A DNA stretch of 64,000 bases from Incurvaria masculella (GCA_946894095.1 OX335642.1:12225021-12289020), one strand, 5' to 3'. Counted from the stretch's first letter, positions 31,545-42,388 are shown. Numbers and translations are program-made. Notes: generated by a model from the sequence alone, not told the origin.

Positions 31545-33948
31545 GATACCTAAGCTGAGTCCTGAAATAAAAATAAAACTTTAAACAACTAAAATCTATA
31601 AAATTAAATTCTGAACGATTTTTTAAGCCGATCCTGTTTCGAATTGAATTAGCCCAGATTCAATTTTAACGTTTAATCTTGGTGCAAAAAATCACACTCT
31701 GCATTGCAAAATTTTTCAAAAGAGAGACATTATAAATTATATTTACAGCTTTGCAATTCCAAGCGAGCAATTGTTACGGATTATTTAAGTCTTAGATTAC
31801 TACTAACAGTTACCCAACCCATCAAGGAATCGGATTTAAATATAGTTATACCAAGATACCAATGCCACAAAGCACCGGGATTCTTATTGTAAAACAAAAA
31901 TTACGTGAAGCCTCGAAACGAACTAAAGCAGGGAGAGAGAGGAGAAAGAACGCCCACATAACAGGGAAAGGAAAGAGACAATAGGATTCGGACGATGCGC
32001 CAAGAAAGGTGCGCGCACGCACGGCTGCGGTCGGGTTTGGAAAGAGAGGGAGATAGCAATGACGCTACGTGGGAGGGAGAAGTAAAGCGGTGAACGATAA
32101 AGACTACATTCCGCTTGGCCCCGTATTCGGTTACAGATAAAACGTTTTTTATTCCAAGTCCGAACTAAACTTTATGGAAGGACGAAAGAAATATCCGTAT
32201 GACTAACTCTTATAAAAACAAATGTCTGGCGTAAGTCTGTATGTCTGTTTGCCGGCCTGGGCACGAGGTCAGTATGCGAAACTTTAAAAAAAAAATTTCA
32301 ATTACTTTTTATCAATATAGCGTGTCGTCACTTTATCAGGGACCCGGTGACGAATTAAATGATTCGATATACTTCTTCAACGTGACTTGAGCGTGGGCGA
32401 AGCTGTGGGCACTTGCAAGTAAATTATAAACGTGAGAACTTAACAGATGAGTCAACTCGTATAAGGCTAAAGGTGACTTTACAGTTTTAAACTTTGACGG
32501 CTTTAAAGGTTACAGGTAATTTATCGGATTATTATAGGTACCTCGCATATTTAAAAAATATACGACCGAAAACCCTTGGTTTGACCCAAAAGTATCCAAT
32601 TTTCGGCCATAATACCCTCATCACAATTAAATTTACGATTACATCACAATCATACTCTGACAATTTCGATTTTGGGCAGATATTTAAGTAAGGCAATCTC
32701 ACTAAACAGACATGGCTTTCTACATTGATGCCTGATTTATACATAGGTGAGAGTTTTTAATTTTTTCCCAAATTTGCGACTGAATTATACTTATTTTAGA
32801 TTGTTAGTTGTTTATTATTATTTGTTCATCATATTATTAGCCAGTTCAACAAGCAAAATGAAGAAGAACTGGCAAGAAACTTTGCCACATCCACTTTTTA
32901 ATATATCTGCCTTTGTTTACAGACACACGATTTATTGGCTCTTGTTTGCATAAATGTCTTATTCTATTTTCTTGTATCATTAATGGCTAGATTATTTATA
33001 GGAGAAAAACACAAAACAAGCGTAAATACAGCAAGGTAATATGAATTTACCAAAACATTTCATGCGGTATGCAACAGCTAATGAGAAATATCAGTTTATT
33101 TTGCAAATACTATATCCGCTATCTAAGCACTAAGCAGTGAAAAACTGTGGATTTAAAACATGTCGTTAATTTTAATCATAATAAAGACTAACAATCTTAA
33201 TCCTACAAATCCAAGCTTTATACATATATGTTTATTTAGATTTTAACTATTGTTCGACATAATATTAAAATTTTACAGACGAAGTAAGCTTTACACTGTG
33301 TATCCATAGATTTTTTTGTAACAATTCAAAAAACTTGTATAAAAATGCAAAGAAAAGGTCATTTACGTAAATTAAAATTGTCTAGAGACCCGGTCATTGT
33401 TTTGATGTGAAACGAATGTATAGATCAATGTCATTAAAAATCGTAGCTTTATTTGTATATTTTTATGTTTCATATTTCTTCAGCTCGGAAAGTAATAAAT
33501 ACAGCGATTTTCGACTCTGCCTCTTACTTGCTATGGCAAATACCTGATTTTTGTTTCCGAATGAAGTCACAGTGTTGTCAAGGCGACTGAATGTGCATAT
33601 TACAATAAAATATCACCATGGACTAGACAAGTGAAACGGTGTACATACAATCCAAACCGGTACCGCCGCTCGCCCAACATGGCAATACTGGATGAGCGCA
33701 GGAAATATAACGATCTATACTATCATTAATATAATGCGTACAACAATATCGAGGGCCGACCATCTATCTCGTCTTCTGTGAACACACCGACCAGCTGCTC
33801 GCAATGAAATCACTCACGAAGTCGCTCTGCAGCGAGATCGTAATGATATTTCTCAATTCAATGTTACCTCACGAACTGTTGAACAGAAATTGTTGCTAGT
33901 AAGTGTAACTTAAGTTGGATAGGATGAGCTGATATACTGAGATAGACT
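31545..33948. other. Unassigned intergenic DNA, with a purine-rich tract
   Basis: At 31920-32095 the plus strand is strongly A+G-biased (GGGAGAGAGAGGAGAAAG, GGAAAGAGAGGGAGATAG). The rest is AT-rich without recognisable gene or repeat. Small open frames at 32494-32744 overlap on both strands and are not recognised. Confidence 0.4.
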
Positions 33949-34320
33949 GAGCGGCTCGAAGCTTAGTGGCACAGGGACTTGCCTTGCATGCCAGGGGTCA
34001 GGATTCAAATCGAGTTGGATAAGTGCATTTAGTTACGAATGCGAGCGGTTCCATGATTAAGTATCCATGTAAAACTGCGGGTCTCCTTCCTCCAATAGGT
34101 GCTAGGATTGAACCCGCCCGGGTTGGTACCGTCGCATTGAATGAAAAGTTGGTCGAAGCGGCAATGAAACATTTTCTGTGTTTTCCATGAAATTCAATGT
34201 AGCCGTACAAAATGAGGAAGGTCCTGGAATGGCACCTAGTCCCCATGTGGTGTGTTATTTTAATATCATGACTGTAGGTTTAGTATCAACCATCTAGGCC
34301 CAGTAACACAGAAAAGTTAC
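33949..34320 (+). mobile_element. SINE-like element, best full-length plus copy (~372 bp)
   Basis: Head GAGCGGCTCGAAGCTTAGTG GCACAGGGACTTG, then TGCCAGGGGTCAGGATTCAA ATC (box-B-like), a small deletion, GTTGGATAAGTGCATTTAGT, GCGAGCGGTTCCATGATTAA, GTAAAACTGCGGGTCTCCTT, AACCCGCCCGGGTTGGTACC, GTCGAAGCGGCAATGAAAC, AAATTCAATGTAGCCGTACA, GGTCCTGGAATGGCACCTAG, ATATCATGACTGTAGG, and a tail at CAGTAACACAGAAAAGTTAC. It is a good reference for the family. The reverse complement of the body yields an incidental open frame that is not a gene. Confidence 0.85.
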
Positions 34321-34570
34321 ATGTACAGCCATTCGCTCTACATTACTGCTAATTGTTGTTGTTAGCGAATTTGATGTTAATATGTGCATGCAGTGTTCAC
34401 GACTTCTAGGTTACTAATCGGCATACTTTTATATGCTTGAATGTATTGTGTATTTTCTGGCCGTGAATTTCTTTTTCATCAAAGCCGTGAACCAATAGAT
34501 AAATAAAAATGACAACTTCGCCTCCGGTTTTGTTTTGGTAATTGTCCTTTCATGATTCTATTAGGCCTAT

Positions 34571-34782
34571 TTGTGGAATTCAGTGCTCAAGAATCAGCAA
34601 TAATTCAGCCGACAAAACGGCTTTTATAGCGGTTGTCAAAGTTATTTTTTGACGGAAAACCTTGAATAATTAAATATCGAAACCGGGAATATTTCCATCT
34701 ACAAAATCGCTTTGACAACTGCTATAAGAACGCTTTTCTTGACCGAAAGATTCCTGATTCCTGAACAAGGAATTCCAAGAAT
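34571..34782. mobile_element. Foldback MITE with ~75-bp inverted termini (family K)
   Basis: TTGTGGAATTCAGTGCTCAA GAATCAG, GCCGACAAAACGGC and TTTTATAGCGGTTGTCAAAG on the left pair with CTTTGACAACTGCTATAAGA ACG, TTGACCGAAAGATTCCTGAT and CTGAACAAGGAATTCCAAG on the right. Only about 60 bp separate the arms. Non-coding. Confidence 0.75.
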
Positions 34783-34869
34783 ACGGTCAACGGGATGTAC
34801 CCTATAGGTTTTAATTATTTAAAAATATGCGGCATGATTGGCCGAATTTTTAAATCGCGTCGACTTATT

Positions 34870-34905
34870 AGCTTAGATGAAAAAGATCCATTTTTCATCT
34901 AAGCT
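34870..34905. repeat. Perfect 15-bp hairpin with 6-nt loop
   Basis: AGCTTAGATGAAAAA (34870-34884) and TTTTTCATCTAAGCT (34891-34905) pair exactly around GATCCA; the flanks also share CTTATTAGCTT in direct orientation on both sides. Confidence 0.95.
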
Positions 34906-34990
34906 TATTAGCTTGTTTTTTTACAAATGAAAGTGAACAAATACGTCAAGAGTTTGATAATAATTTCAACCTAGTACGCATTCCTGTAGT

Positions 34991-35032
34991 ACTGACAGAC
35001 AGACGGACGGACGACGAAGTGATCTTATAAGA
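34991..35032. repeat. Short GACAGACGGACGG repeat fragment
   Basis: ACAGACAGACGGACGGACGA CGAAGTGATCTTATAAG is a relic of a short repeat of the GGAC-microsatellite class, distinct from the GGTTCCG repeat body. Confidence 0.45.
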
Positions 35033-35160
35033 GTTAATAATTACTTATAAGGAACGGGACCCCAAAATTAATAAGCCACATACGCATCGCATTTATTATT
35101 TGAGCTAAATCTAAAATACATACTTGCGTAAATACGTGAATCACTAACGAGAAAAACATC

Positions 35161-35460
35161 TTTTTAGGGTTCCGTACCCAAAGGGTGAAAACGGAACTCC
35201 TCCGCTGTCCGTCCGTCCGACCGTCCGTCCGTCCGTCTGTCACAGGGCTGTATCTCATGAACCGTAATATGTAGGCAGCTGAAATTTTCACAGAGTGTGT
35301 ATTTATTTTCCCGCTATTACAACAAATATGTAAAATAAAAATAAAAAATTAAAGGTCTAAGGGTCCCATACAAAAACGTGATTTTTTGTGATAAATATTG
35401 TACGATGGTACGGAACCCTTCGTGTGCGAGGCCGACTCGCACTTGGCCGGTTTTTTTTTC
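35161..35460 (+). repeat. GGTTCCG repeat, full-length plus copy
   Basis: Complete from TTTTTAGGGTTCCGTACCCA to CGACTCGCACTTGGCCGG and a T run. Its microsatellite reads GTCCGTCCGACCGTCCGTCC GTCC. It is the left member of an inverted pair with 35955-36254. Confidence 0.9.
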
Positions 35461-35954
35461 TCGTTGTGCATAACGTATGTAAAACCTATTACCTAAATAT
35501 TTTCATCAAAATACAAAAACATTAGGTAGTCCGGCGGGACTGGTTTTAATTTAAATTTCCCCAAATTGCTCCTTTTTTAATACAGGTAGTAATTTTCAAA
35601 ACAAACTCGGCAAGTTCTCAGAAGGACCGGGGAACCTGCCATCATCACCAACACGTGGAACAACACCAACTCAAGACCTTTTGCAAAAGCGCTAGTTCAG
35701 TGATCCGACAAATGCGAAGAGCTAGATACAGCCTCCGAATATTGAGCAATGGCCAGGCCGACAACGCAAATGGACGCATTTGTTACGTCTGCTGAGCCCT
35801 TTTACTAAAACCGAAGGCTATTTATTCCGCGTAGACTCGGAAAATAATTGGCGGCGGGAACAGGTTGTGTGTAGGAGTTTCGATCGAGGTATTGTCTTGA
35901 AATATTAATGTTGCTCGATCTCATTACGTAATTGATTCGTTTGTAGTACAGTAG
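35461..35954. other. Spacer between two inverted GGTTCCG repeats
   Basis: About 495 bp with no recognised gene or repeat; CACAACACGTGG-like and GGCCAGG-rich stretches only. Its upstream T-run and downstream A-run belong to the two repeat ends facing each other. Confidence 0.5.
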
Positions 35955-36254
35955 AAAAAACCGGCCAAGTGCGAGTCGAACTCGCACACGAAGGGTTCCG
36001 TACCATCGTAAATATTTAACACAAAAAAATCACGTTTTTTGTATGGGGGCCCCCTTTATTTTTTATTATTTTTCAATTTTACCTATTTCTTGTTATAGCG
36101 GCAAAATAAATACACACTCTCTGAAAATTTCAGCTTTCTATCTATTACGGTTACTGAGATACAGCCCTGTGACAGACGGACGGACGGACGGACGGACAGC
36201 GGAGGCTTAGTAATAGGGTTCCGTTTTCACCCTTCGGGTACGGAACCCTAAAAA
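35955..36254 (-). repeat. GGTTCCG repeat, full-length minus copy
   Basis: Complete, beginning AAAAAACCGGCCAAGTGCGA and ending CTTCGGGTACGGAACCCTAA AAA. It contains GTATGGGGGCCCCC and (GGAC)5-6. Confidence 0.9.
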
Positions 36255-36400
36255 TGAAGAGGTGTTATGTGGTCATGTATAAATTGTGCAAATAATCGTA
36301 TGGGAAGACGGCTGCTGATCGTGTGATACGAGGTCCAACCTCACGCGCGCGAATGTGCTCCCGAATGCGTTGCGTCAGTTACACACAACGCTCCAATACG

Positions 36401-36515
36401 TCTGCGACTAGGTAACGAACATGCGTTTAAGGGGAGTCGATAGTTTTAGAAAATTTGAGACAGCGGGTCTTATAGTGGGCGCGATAGATGGCACATCTCC
36501 TTTCTATTTGAATCT
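36401..36515 (+). repeat. Unclassified repeat D, copy 1
   Basis: CTGCGACTAGG, GCGTTTAAGGGGAGTCGATA, GTTTTAGAAAATTTGAGACA GCGGG, GCGCGATAGATGGCACATCT CC match 49226-49335 (CTGCGACTATT..., GCACGTTTAAGTTTGATTGG, TAGTTTTAGAAAATTGAAGA, CGCGAGATGACACATCACC). Both copies lie beside minus-oriented GGTTCCG repeats. No ORF. Confidence 0.65.
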
Positions 36516-36847
36516 GATGTTAGTGGCAAGTAATGCAAAGTGTAACAGCAGTCAGTCGCCCTGAAGTATTCTGTAAAAAAAAGGTAAGGCTTCTTTCCAT
36601 CACTTATTCTCGGGATATTAATTCTCATATTCTTTCGTCAAGCATGAGAATATCCTAACTAAAGCGAGAATCGCTATTGTGGCTACTAGCCTACCCTCTT
36701 CTTTCTTACCGCATTGCTGTAGGGGTACACTTTAACGTAGAATTTACTCTTATAAACTGCTGTAGGGTGCTGGTTGGGCTGTAAGGATGTTACATGAGTT
36801 TAGGGTGTGAAATTATACGCTGCATGTTGAACATTTTAATTTTAAGA

Positions 36848-36901
36848 TTAGCCCAGCGGTTGATCCTGTGCAGTTTACAAGTTTAGAACCTCCGCTCGGG
36901 T
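36848..36901 (+). repeat. Unclassified repeat G, left copy
   Basis: TTAGCCCAGCGGTTGATCCT GTGCAG...TTTAGAACCTCCGCTCGGG is a diverged direct repeat of 42490-42544 (TAGCCCGTAGGATGATCCTG CGCAG...TTGGAAGCTCCGCTCGGG). The two copies flank the CACTG-ended block. Confidence 0.7.
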
Positions 36902-37289
36902 TTATGTTTATAATTAAATAACGGAGTCGTGACGTATTTTGATTAAATATTTATAGGCAATCTTCAGACTACACTGAGAAAAATGAGGCCGAAGCATGAT
37001 ACAATCAATGATTGTAAAGTGAATTGTGTTTAATCACAACTATCTACGTGCCACAGTGACTATGAAATGGTAATATTCTTACAATGCGGTTTTTTGAATT
37101 TACAATCATGAAATAGTAAAATCAGGAATTACAATCCCTTGTAACTCCAAATGTCTTATCTATTACCGCAACACTCGAAAATAAACTGCACAGTTTTTGT
37201 GTGTAAAAGGATCAAATACATTATATCTGTTTGTAACATTTAATTACTAGTGAGGGTTGGTGTTACATTCTAAAGTAATGAATACACTC

Positions 37290-38060
37290 TAATGTAGTTG
37301 CAACAATAGATATTTATGCAAACAATCTTATTCTGTAAATATCTACAATAGAAGAGTGTAATAAGTAGTATTTGAAATTATTGCTATAACAATCTGAAAA
37401 TGTAGAAACAGTAATAACAAACAGTATGTAACAGCTATAATCGCAATGTTGCAGATACAATGAGCTGTCATTACTGCAACTACCTGTATTGTTTTCACAA
37501 ATTTCTGAAATAATACTGAATTTAATTGTTTTTATTAATATTTAAGGTAATGCGTTACAGTCTCTTATGATATTGGCTAAACGTAGATGTTAAGCATCAC
37601 AATTTGAATAGTACTCGGTATTTACCAAATACAATAAGCTATGGTAGCTTGTAGTACTGCAACTATCTTTATAGCTAGCATAAATATCTGAACTAATATT
37701 AACTTTAAATGTTTTTATGAATATCTGAAGTAATGTGCAACATTTTCTTAGGATATTCCCTACGCCTAGATATTAAGCATTACAATTTGAATAATAATCG
37801 GTATTTATCAAAAACAATTAGCTGTCATTACTGCAACTATCTGTAGTGTAAGCGTACATATCTGAAAAAATTGCTCCTACAAATGTTTTTGTGAATATCT
37901 GAGGTAAGGCGCAACAGATTCCCACGATGGTCGCTACACCTAGATTTGAAGTATTGCAATTTGAATGGTACTTGGTTTTTTCTTAAATACAATAAGCTAT
38001 CATTACTGCAACTATCTGTTTTGTTAAAACACATATCTGAAAGAATACTAGCTGTATTTA
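37290..38060 (+). repeat. Tandem array, four ~175-183 bp units
   Basis: The anchor TACTGCAACTATCTGTATTG and variants occurs at 37472, 37655, 37829 and 38004 (spacings 183, 174, 175). Units share ATACAATAAGCTGTCATTAC, CATATCTGAAAAAA, TTTTTATGAATATCTGAAGT, AAGGTAATGCGCAACA, CGCTACACCTAGAT and AAGCATTACAATTTGAATAG TACTCGGTATT. Divergence among units is substantial. The region before 37440 is a more degenerate continuation. No frame is kept across units, so not coding. Confidence 0.85.
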
Positions 38061-39402
38061 TTATTGGTACGTTTACTGATTTAGAGGTTATGTAATGGTG
38101 AAAATATCCATACTTTTCTGTATCGTAAATAACTTAACACTAGTGGCTTTCTGAGTTTTAGACCTGAGAGTTAGAGTCCGTCTTTGCCTAGCTTAAAACT
38201 AAATAATAGTTTGCCGCGCATCTTAAAACAAAATGCTATTATTTTTCTTATATTTTCTCAGTTGCTACGCTTTAGGTCTTGGCAAAAAACAAAACTTTTG
38301 TGACAATTTCGAAAAACTGAGTCGACCAAAAAATATATTCACGGAGATTAGAAAAACCTGTCCAACGCCCGAAGGAAGGAAATATAGTTACCGATACTGA
38401 TTTTTTTTTTTAATTCGGACAAAAATATCTTGGGATATTGACGCTTCCGATTTGAAGTTCGAAAACAAAACTCTTAAGTTGTCTGAAGAAAAAAACAATG
38501 TTTACCCTTTACTTTGAAGTAGGTATATCACCAAATACTAGAAATGAGTCTAACTGTGTCCTAAGCCTAAAAGCGAGAGATTTCATAAAAAGTACCTGCA
38601 TAAATTAGTACATCTCTTAATCAAAACTACAAAATGACAATAAGTACTATTTTTTTATGAAAGTTTACTATGATATAAACGTGGCTCTCTCTATCCAATA
38701 AAACCTTATTTTGTGATAAAATATCAGAAGGCAAGTTACTGAATACCCTTCGAGTGACTGACGAATAAGAAAAAAGGTAAATCTGTTTTAAACAAATCAT
38801 TTTCTGTCGAGTTATTAAAGCTAGTTACTAAAATTTTGTATAATATTAAATCCATACGCCTGGCAAACTTCTGTGATCGTCGATGGAAATTTGGAATAAC
38901 GCTTTTTAATACAGTATTATTCTGTGATGGCAGCAATTATATTTTCTACGTCAGCAATCTGTGATGTTCGCGGCACAAATAGATAGTTCTAAGATTTTTT
39001 ATTTTTTTTTGTCATTACAGGTCTAGATAGTAATGGTAAACTTAAAGAAAGTTGTATCGACATTTCGTAATTTTCAAACGAACATAATCAAAATGTTCTC
39101 AGTAAAATCAGATTGCAGTGAACACAGTGTCACAGTAAAGTCAGCATTCAGAAGTATAGTGTGACAATAATTGTATAATATTATCTAAAATCTTTATATT
39201 GACAATAATATACTACAAAGTAAATATTGATATAAAACGAAGGAACACGAATATTCCTGTCTGTTTTGTTGTGAACGTCACTCGGCGGGTACGTGTTGTA
39301 ATCTGTGGTGTGGTCGGCGTGCGTCTCTCCATGGTCTCTCCTTTGTCCGTTGTGCTGTGCCGGTCGAAGTATACTGGGCAGACGCCGCAAGCAGCCGGCT
39401 AA
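38061..39402. other. Unassigned interior of the large element
   Basis: AT-rich, no recognised domain. TTTTTTTTTTGTCATTACAG at about 39001-39020 is a good splice-acceptor-like string. Short open frames on both strands at 39181-39402 overlap and are not recognised. Confidence 0.35.
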
Positions 39403-40206
39403 AGGCTTAGGCTAAAGGCTGTCTTCGATAAAACCGGGGGTGGCGGCACAATCTTTGACTATCTTAATACATATCCACGTTTAAAGAAGCTCAACCTTAG
39501 ATGAAAAAGAAGAGCTCAACGGATATCAGTTGGTAAGTATTTTTTGTCTTATTAATATTTTAAAACTTACGCGGGACATAACTACAATATTTAGTTTGAC
39601 GGCTTACCTCGCGTGTGAGGAGCAGGACGTGCTGCTCGACGTTTTGTCTTCACTAGCAGTTACTCATGAGATCTTTCATGTGTCCACTTCTAATTTGAGA
39701 ACGACTTATCCAATTTGTATCTTTTCTGTATGCATGCCATAATGTCACGTGAACATAAAAAATCTCCTGGCGCGCCTCATATTAGTGTAGTATTATAAAT
39801 GTGAAAGTAACTTTTTCTGTCTGTTCCGTCGTTTGAATGGGGATCGCAATATTCTGATGCTTACGGGCCCACCTTAAGCTTACTTATCTACAATGTTTAC
39901 ATCAGCCTTTATAACTATTGCATGTTTTTTTTTGTTTCAGTTGATTCACGATTTTGATTTCTCATACAAAAATAAGTAACATTGCCTCTTCACAAACATC
40001 GCCACCTACAGAGCAGGAATACTAGAGATTGCCAGAAGTAAATCAACCACCACCAGCGACAATGACATTAAGACGGACATAGACGACTATATATCTGCAG
40101 CTGAAAGTAAGTTATTATACTACATTGTATGTAAAATATTTAAATGAAATAATTTTTCTTCAAAGCAGTGATATTATAATTTCACTAGTGAATTTTTGTT
40201 ATAAAA

Positions 40207-40286
40207 TTTTTTGGTGTTAAATCTTGTATGATGGTACAAGATTTAACCCTTCGTGTGCGAGTCCGACTCGCGCTTGCCCGGTTTTC
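40207..40286 (+). repeat. GGTTCCG repeat, 3'-end fragment with altered core
   Basis: TTTTTTGGTGTTAAATCTTG TATGATGGTAC matches the repeat, but where other copies continue GGAACCCTTCGTG this one reads AAGATTTAACCCTTCGTG. TAAATCTTGTA (40219-40229) and TACAAGATTTA therefore form an 11-bp inverted repeat around TGATGG. It ends CCGACTCGCGCTTGCCCGG. Confidence 0.75.
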
Positions 40287-40502
40287 TTATTGGGTTTCAT
40301 GTTCTATAAATAATCGAATCTGATATAAATACGTTAAATAAATAAACAAACATTCATACCATACTCAGATAAACTTCGGTAAGCGCGACAAATGTTATGT
40401 GCAGCAACGGTGAGAACTACACCTTAAGAACCTAAGTTTTTTTTTAATTTTAAGACATTCAGCCATCGCGTATGTGTGTAAGAAATAGTTTTAACTCGAC
40501 AT

Positions 40503-40600
40503 GATTGTTAATAACCACACCCACCGTCATGACATTGGCCCAACACACCACAATCTCGTAGGAATTAGGTTCCATGCCGGGACCTTACCTTTATGTGGAT
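40503..40600 (-). mobile_element. SINE 3'-end fragment, minus, within the large element
   Basis: AATAACCACACCCACCGTCA TGACATTGGCCCAACACACC ACAATCTCG and AGGTTCCATGCCGGGACCTT ACCTTTATG. It lies in the intron-like space between gene blocks B and C. Confidence 0.8.
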
Positions 40601-41269
40601 TAACATCTATTTAAATTCTTATTTTATCAATCTATATATTAATACTTTATAGAGACGTCGACACAGCAAATGGGCAGCACTTCCACTTCTGCCACACTTA
40701 ATTTCGGAAGCTACTTCACGGACAGCCACACCAAATACAAACCAAGAAGAAAATCTATTTCGACCGTTGAATACCTATTATAAATACTTACCTACCATAA
40801 GTGTGTGCATTGGTAAGAAATTCAAGCCCATATTCTGTGCTCAAAAGTGTAATTTGTCTTATACCTAATATGTAATAAAAAAAGATTTTCCTATTTTTTA
40901 TTGTAAGGATAGTATTGGAGGTGTAAAAATAACTCGTCTAACCTTTGATTTCACCACCTCCATTATTTCAAATTACGGTTAGTATAAAATAATTTATTTT
41001 GATTTTGAACTAGTGAGTTAGGTACGTAATTATCATGTAGTATTGGCAACGCTGTGAACGTTTTTTATTTTAACAATAAATGTGTAAACTAAAGCAAACT
41101 GTATTTTAGTAATGGCATTCACCTTTCCTGTTACAATACTAAATATAAGCTTTGTGTTTTAATTTAATTTCTGGAGTGAGGTGCATATAGTATGTAAATA
41201 AATGTAAGCTTATACATAGTATTGTACATTTAAACTTGTATTCGCTGCAATTTTCGTTCTAAAATCCCT

Positions 41270-41578
41270 ACAGTACGCCAAATTAGTAATTACAATTACC
41301 GTATTACAGTCGCCACATTGAGACAATAGTCACTTCCTGGTTGTAATTTACAGTTTCAGTTATCTGTGTATGTAACTACTTCGTATGCAGATAAATATTT
41401 ACTTATTAAATCATGTCATTATTGCATCAATTAATAAGTAAATATGAATCTGTATAAAAAGTAGCACAAACACAGATAAATACAACTGTAAATTACAACC
41501 AGGAAGCGACTATTGGCTGAATGTGACGACTACAATAAGGTAATTGTAATTACTAATTTGGCGTATTGTAGGAATTAC
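41270..41578. repeat. ~300-bp near-palindrome (foldback)
   Basis: The left arm from 41270 (CTACAGTACGCCAAATTAGT AATTACAATTACC, ATTACAGTCGCCACATTGAG, ACAATAGTCACTTCCTGGTT GTAATTTACAG) is mirrored by the right arm to 41578 (CTGTAAATTACAACCAGGAA GCGACTATTGGCTGAATG, ACTACAATAAGGTAATTGTA ATTACTAATTTGGCGTATTG TAGG). The inner part also pairs (AAATATTTACTTATTAA with TTAATAAGTAAATATGAAT), leaving ~20 nt in the centre. It may be an independent MITE with TIR CCTACARTACGCCAAATTAG. Confidence 0.85.
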
Positions 41579-41639
41579 TAGACGAATATTATAGAAAATA
41601 CAATTAGGATGCTTGTCCACAATATTGTTGACAGTAATG

Positions 41640-42155
41640 GGAACAAGTCAGATAGTAGAGAAAACCATAGCATAGTGTGAAAACAACCATCTCTAAAAGT
41701 ATCTACTAAAGCCAGATGGTCGATGCACCGATTAAAGATTTTGCCTGATACTATTCAGTACAATAACCATTACAGTCAGATAGTAAAAGAAACAATACGA
41801 TAGTTTATAAACAACTATATTTACGAGTACCTACTAAAATCAGATTGTAGATTTAACCATTAGGGTTTTAGCTGAGACTATTCGGTATAATAGCAATTAC
41901 AGTCAGGTAGTAGAAAAAACGATACAATAGCATATAAACAACTATCTCTAATGGCACCTGCTAAAGCTAGATGGTAGAAATAACAATTACGGGTTTTAGC
42001 TGAGACTATTCAGTACAATATTCATTATAGTCAGGTAGTAAGAGAAACAATAAGATAGTATATAATCAACTATCTGTAATAGTACCTACTACAACCAGAT
42101 GGTGGTAGAAGAAGTTATAGATTATAGTTGAGACAATTTAAACTGTAAAGATCAC
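41640..42155 (+). repeat. Tandem array, four 127-128 bp units
   Basis: GTCAGATAGTAGAGAAAAC and variants start at 41647, 41775, 41902 and 42030 (spacings 128, 127, 128). Units share CAATACGATAGT, AACAACTATCTCTAA, AGTACCTACTAAAGCCAGAT GGTAGA, TTTTAGCTGAGACTATTCAG and TACAATAACCATTACA. Spacing is very regular although bases differ by roughly a fifth by eye. AGATAGT and ACTATCT occur in both orientations within each unit. Confidence 0.9.
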
Positions 42156-42239
42156 AATATAGATTGTAAACACAACCATAGAAGCGTGTTCCCTGTATAA
42201 TTTAAGATGGCAGAATTTTGTTACAAATTACAATAAGTA

Positions 42240-42388
42240 GATAGTAATGGTAGCCTTCTGATTGCTGTCCATGTAAATACTATGCAGATTGTTAGTTTAA
42301 ATTACATTTTATTGATAGTAACAGTAATCTTCTGATTGCTGTCCATGTAAATACTATTTAGATTGTTAAATCGCAAATACATTTAGCA
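42240..42388 (+). repeat. Dimer of a 74-bp unit near the right end of the large element
   Basis: CTTCTGATTGCTGTCCATGT AAATACTAT starts at 42255 and again at 42329; both are preceded by GATAGTAAYRGTA and followed by AGATTGTTA. Confidence 0.85.

Larger units (their letters stand above)
39403..40783 (+). pseudogene. Decayed multi-exon gene of unknown family
   Basis: Three exon-like blocks. Block A (39403-39532) reads AVFDKTGGGGTIFDYLNTYP and RLKKLNLR, then a TGA at 39502, and ends at a strong donor (TTG|GTAAGTAT). Block B (39941-40106) follows TTTTTTTTTGTTTCAG; after one in-frame TAA (39977) it encodes NIATYRAGILEIARSKS, then TTTSDNDIKTDIDDYISAAE, and ends at A|GTAAGT. Block C (40653-40783) follows ATACTTTATAG and, spliced in frame (codon AAG across the junction), adds KTSTQQMGSTSTSATLNFGS and the tail YKPRRKSISTVEYLL before TAA. 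AATAAA lies at 40874. The B-C junction keeps frame; the A-B junction does not as read. Function unknown. A KTGGG-type segment occurs in some Myb/SANT-like transposon-associated proteins, but this is too short to rely on. Confidence 0.45.

Noticed and set aside
33998..34246. 82-codon minus ORF
   Set aside because: Lies entirely within the plus-strand SINE copy; similar peptides appear wherever the SINE body is reversed.
37290..42155. CRISPR-like array
   Set aside because: Repeat units are 128 and ~175 bp, diverged and without short constant repeats and unique spacers; the sequence is eukaryotic.
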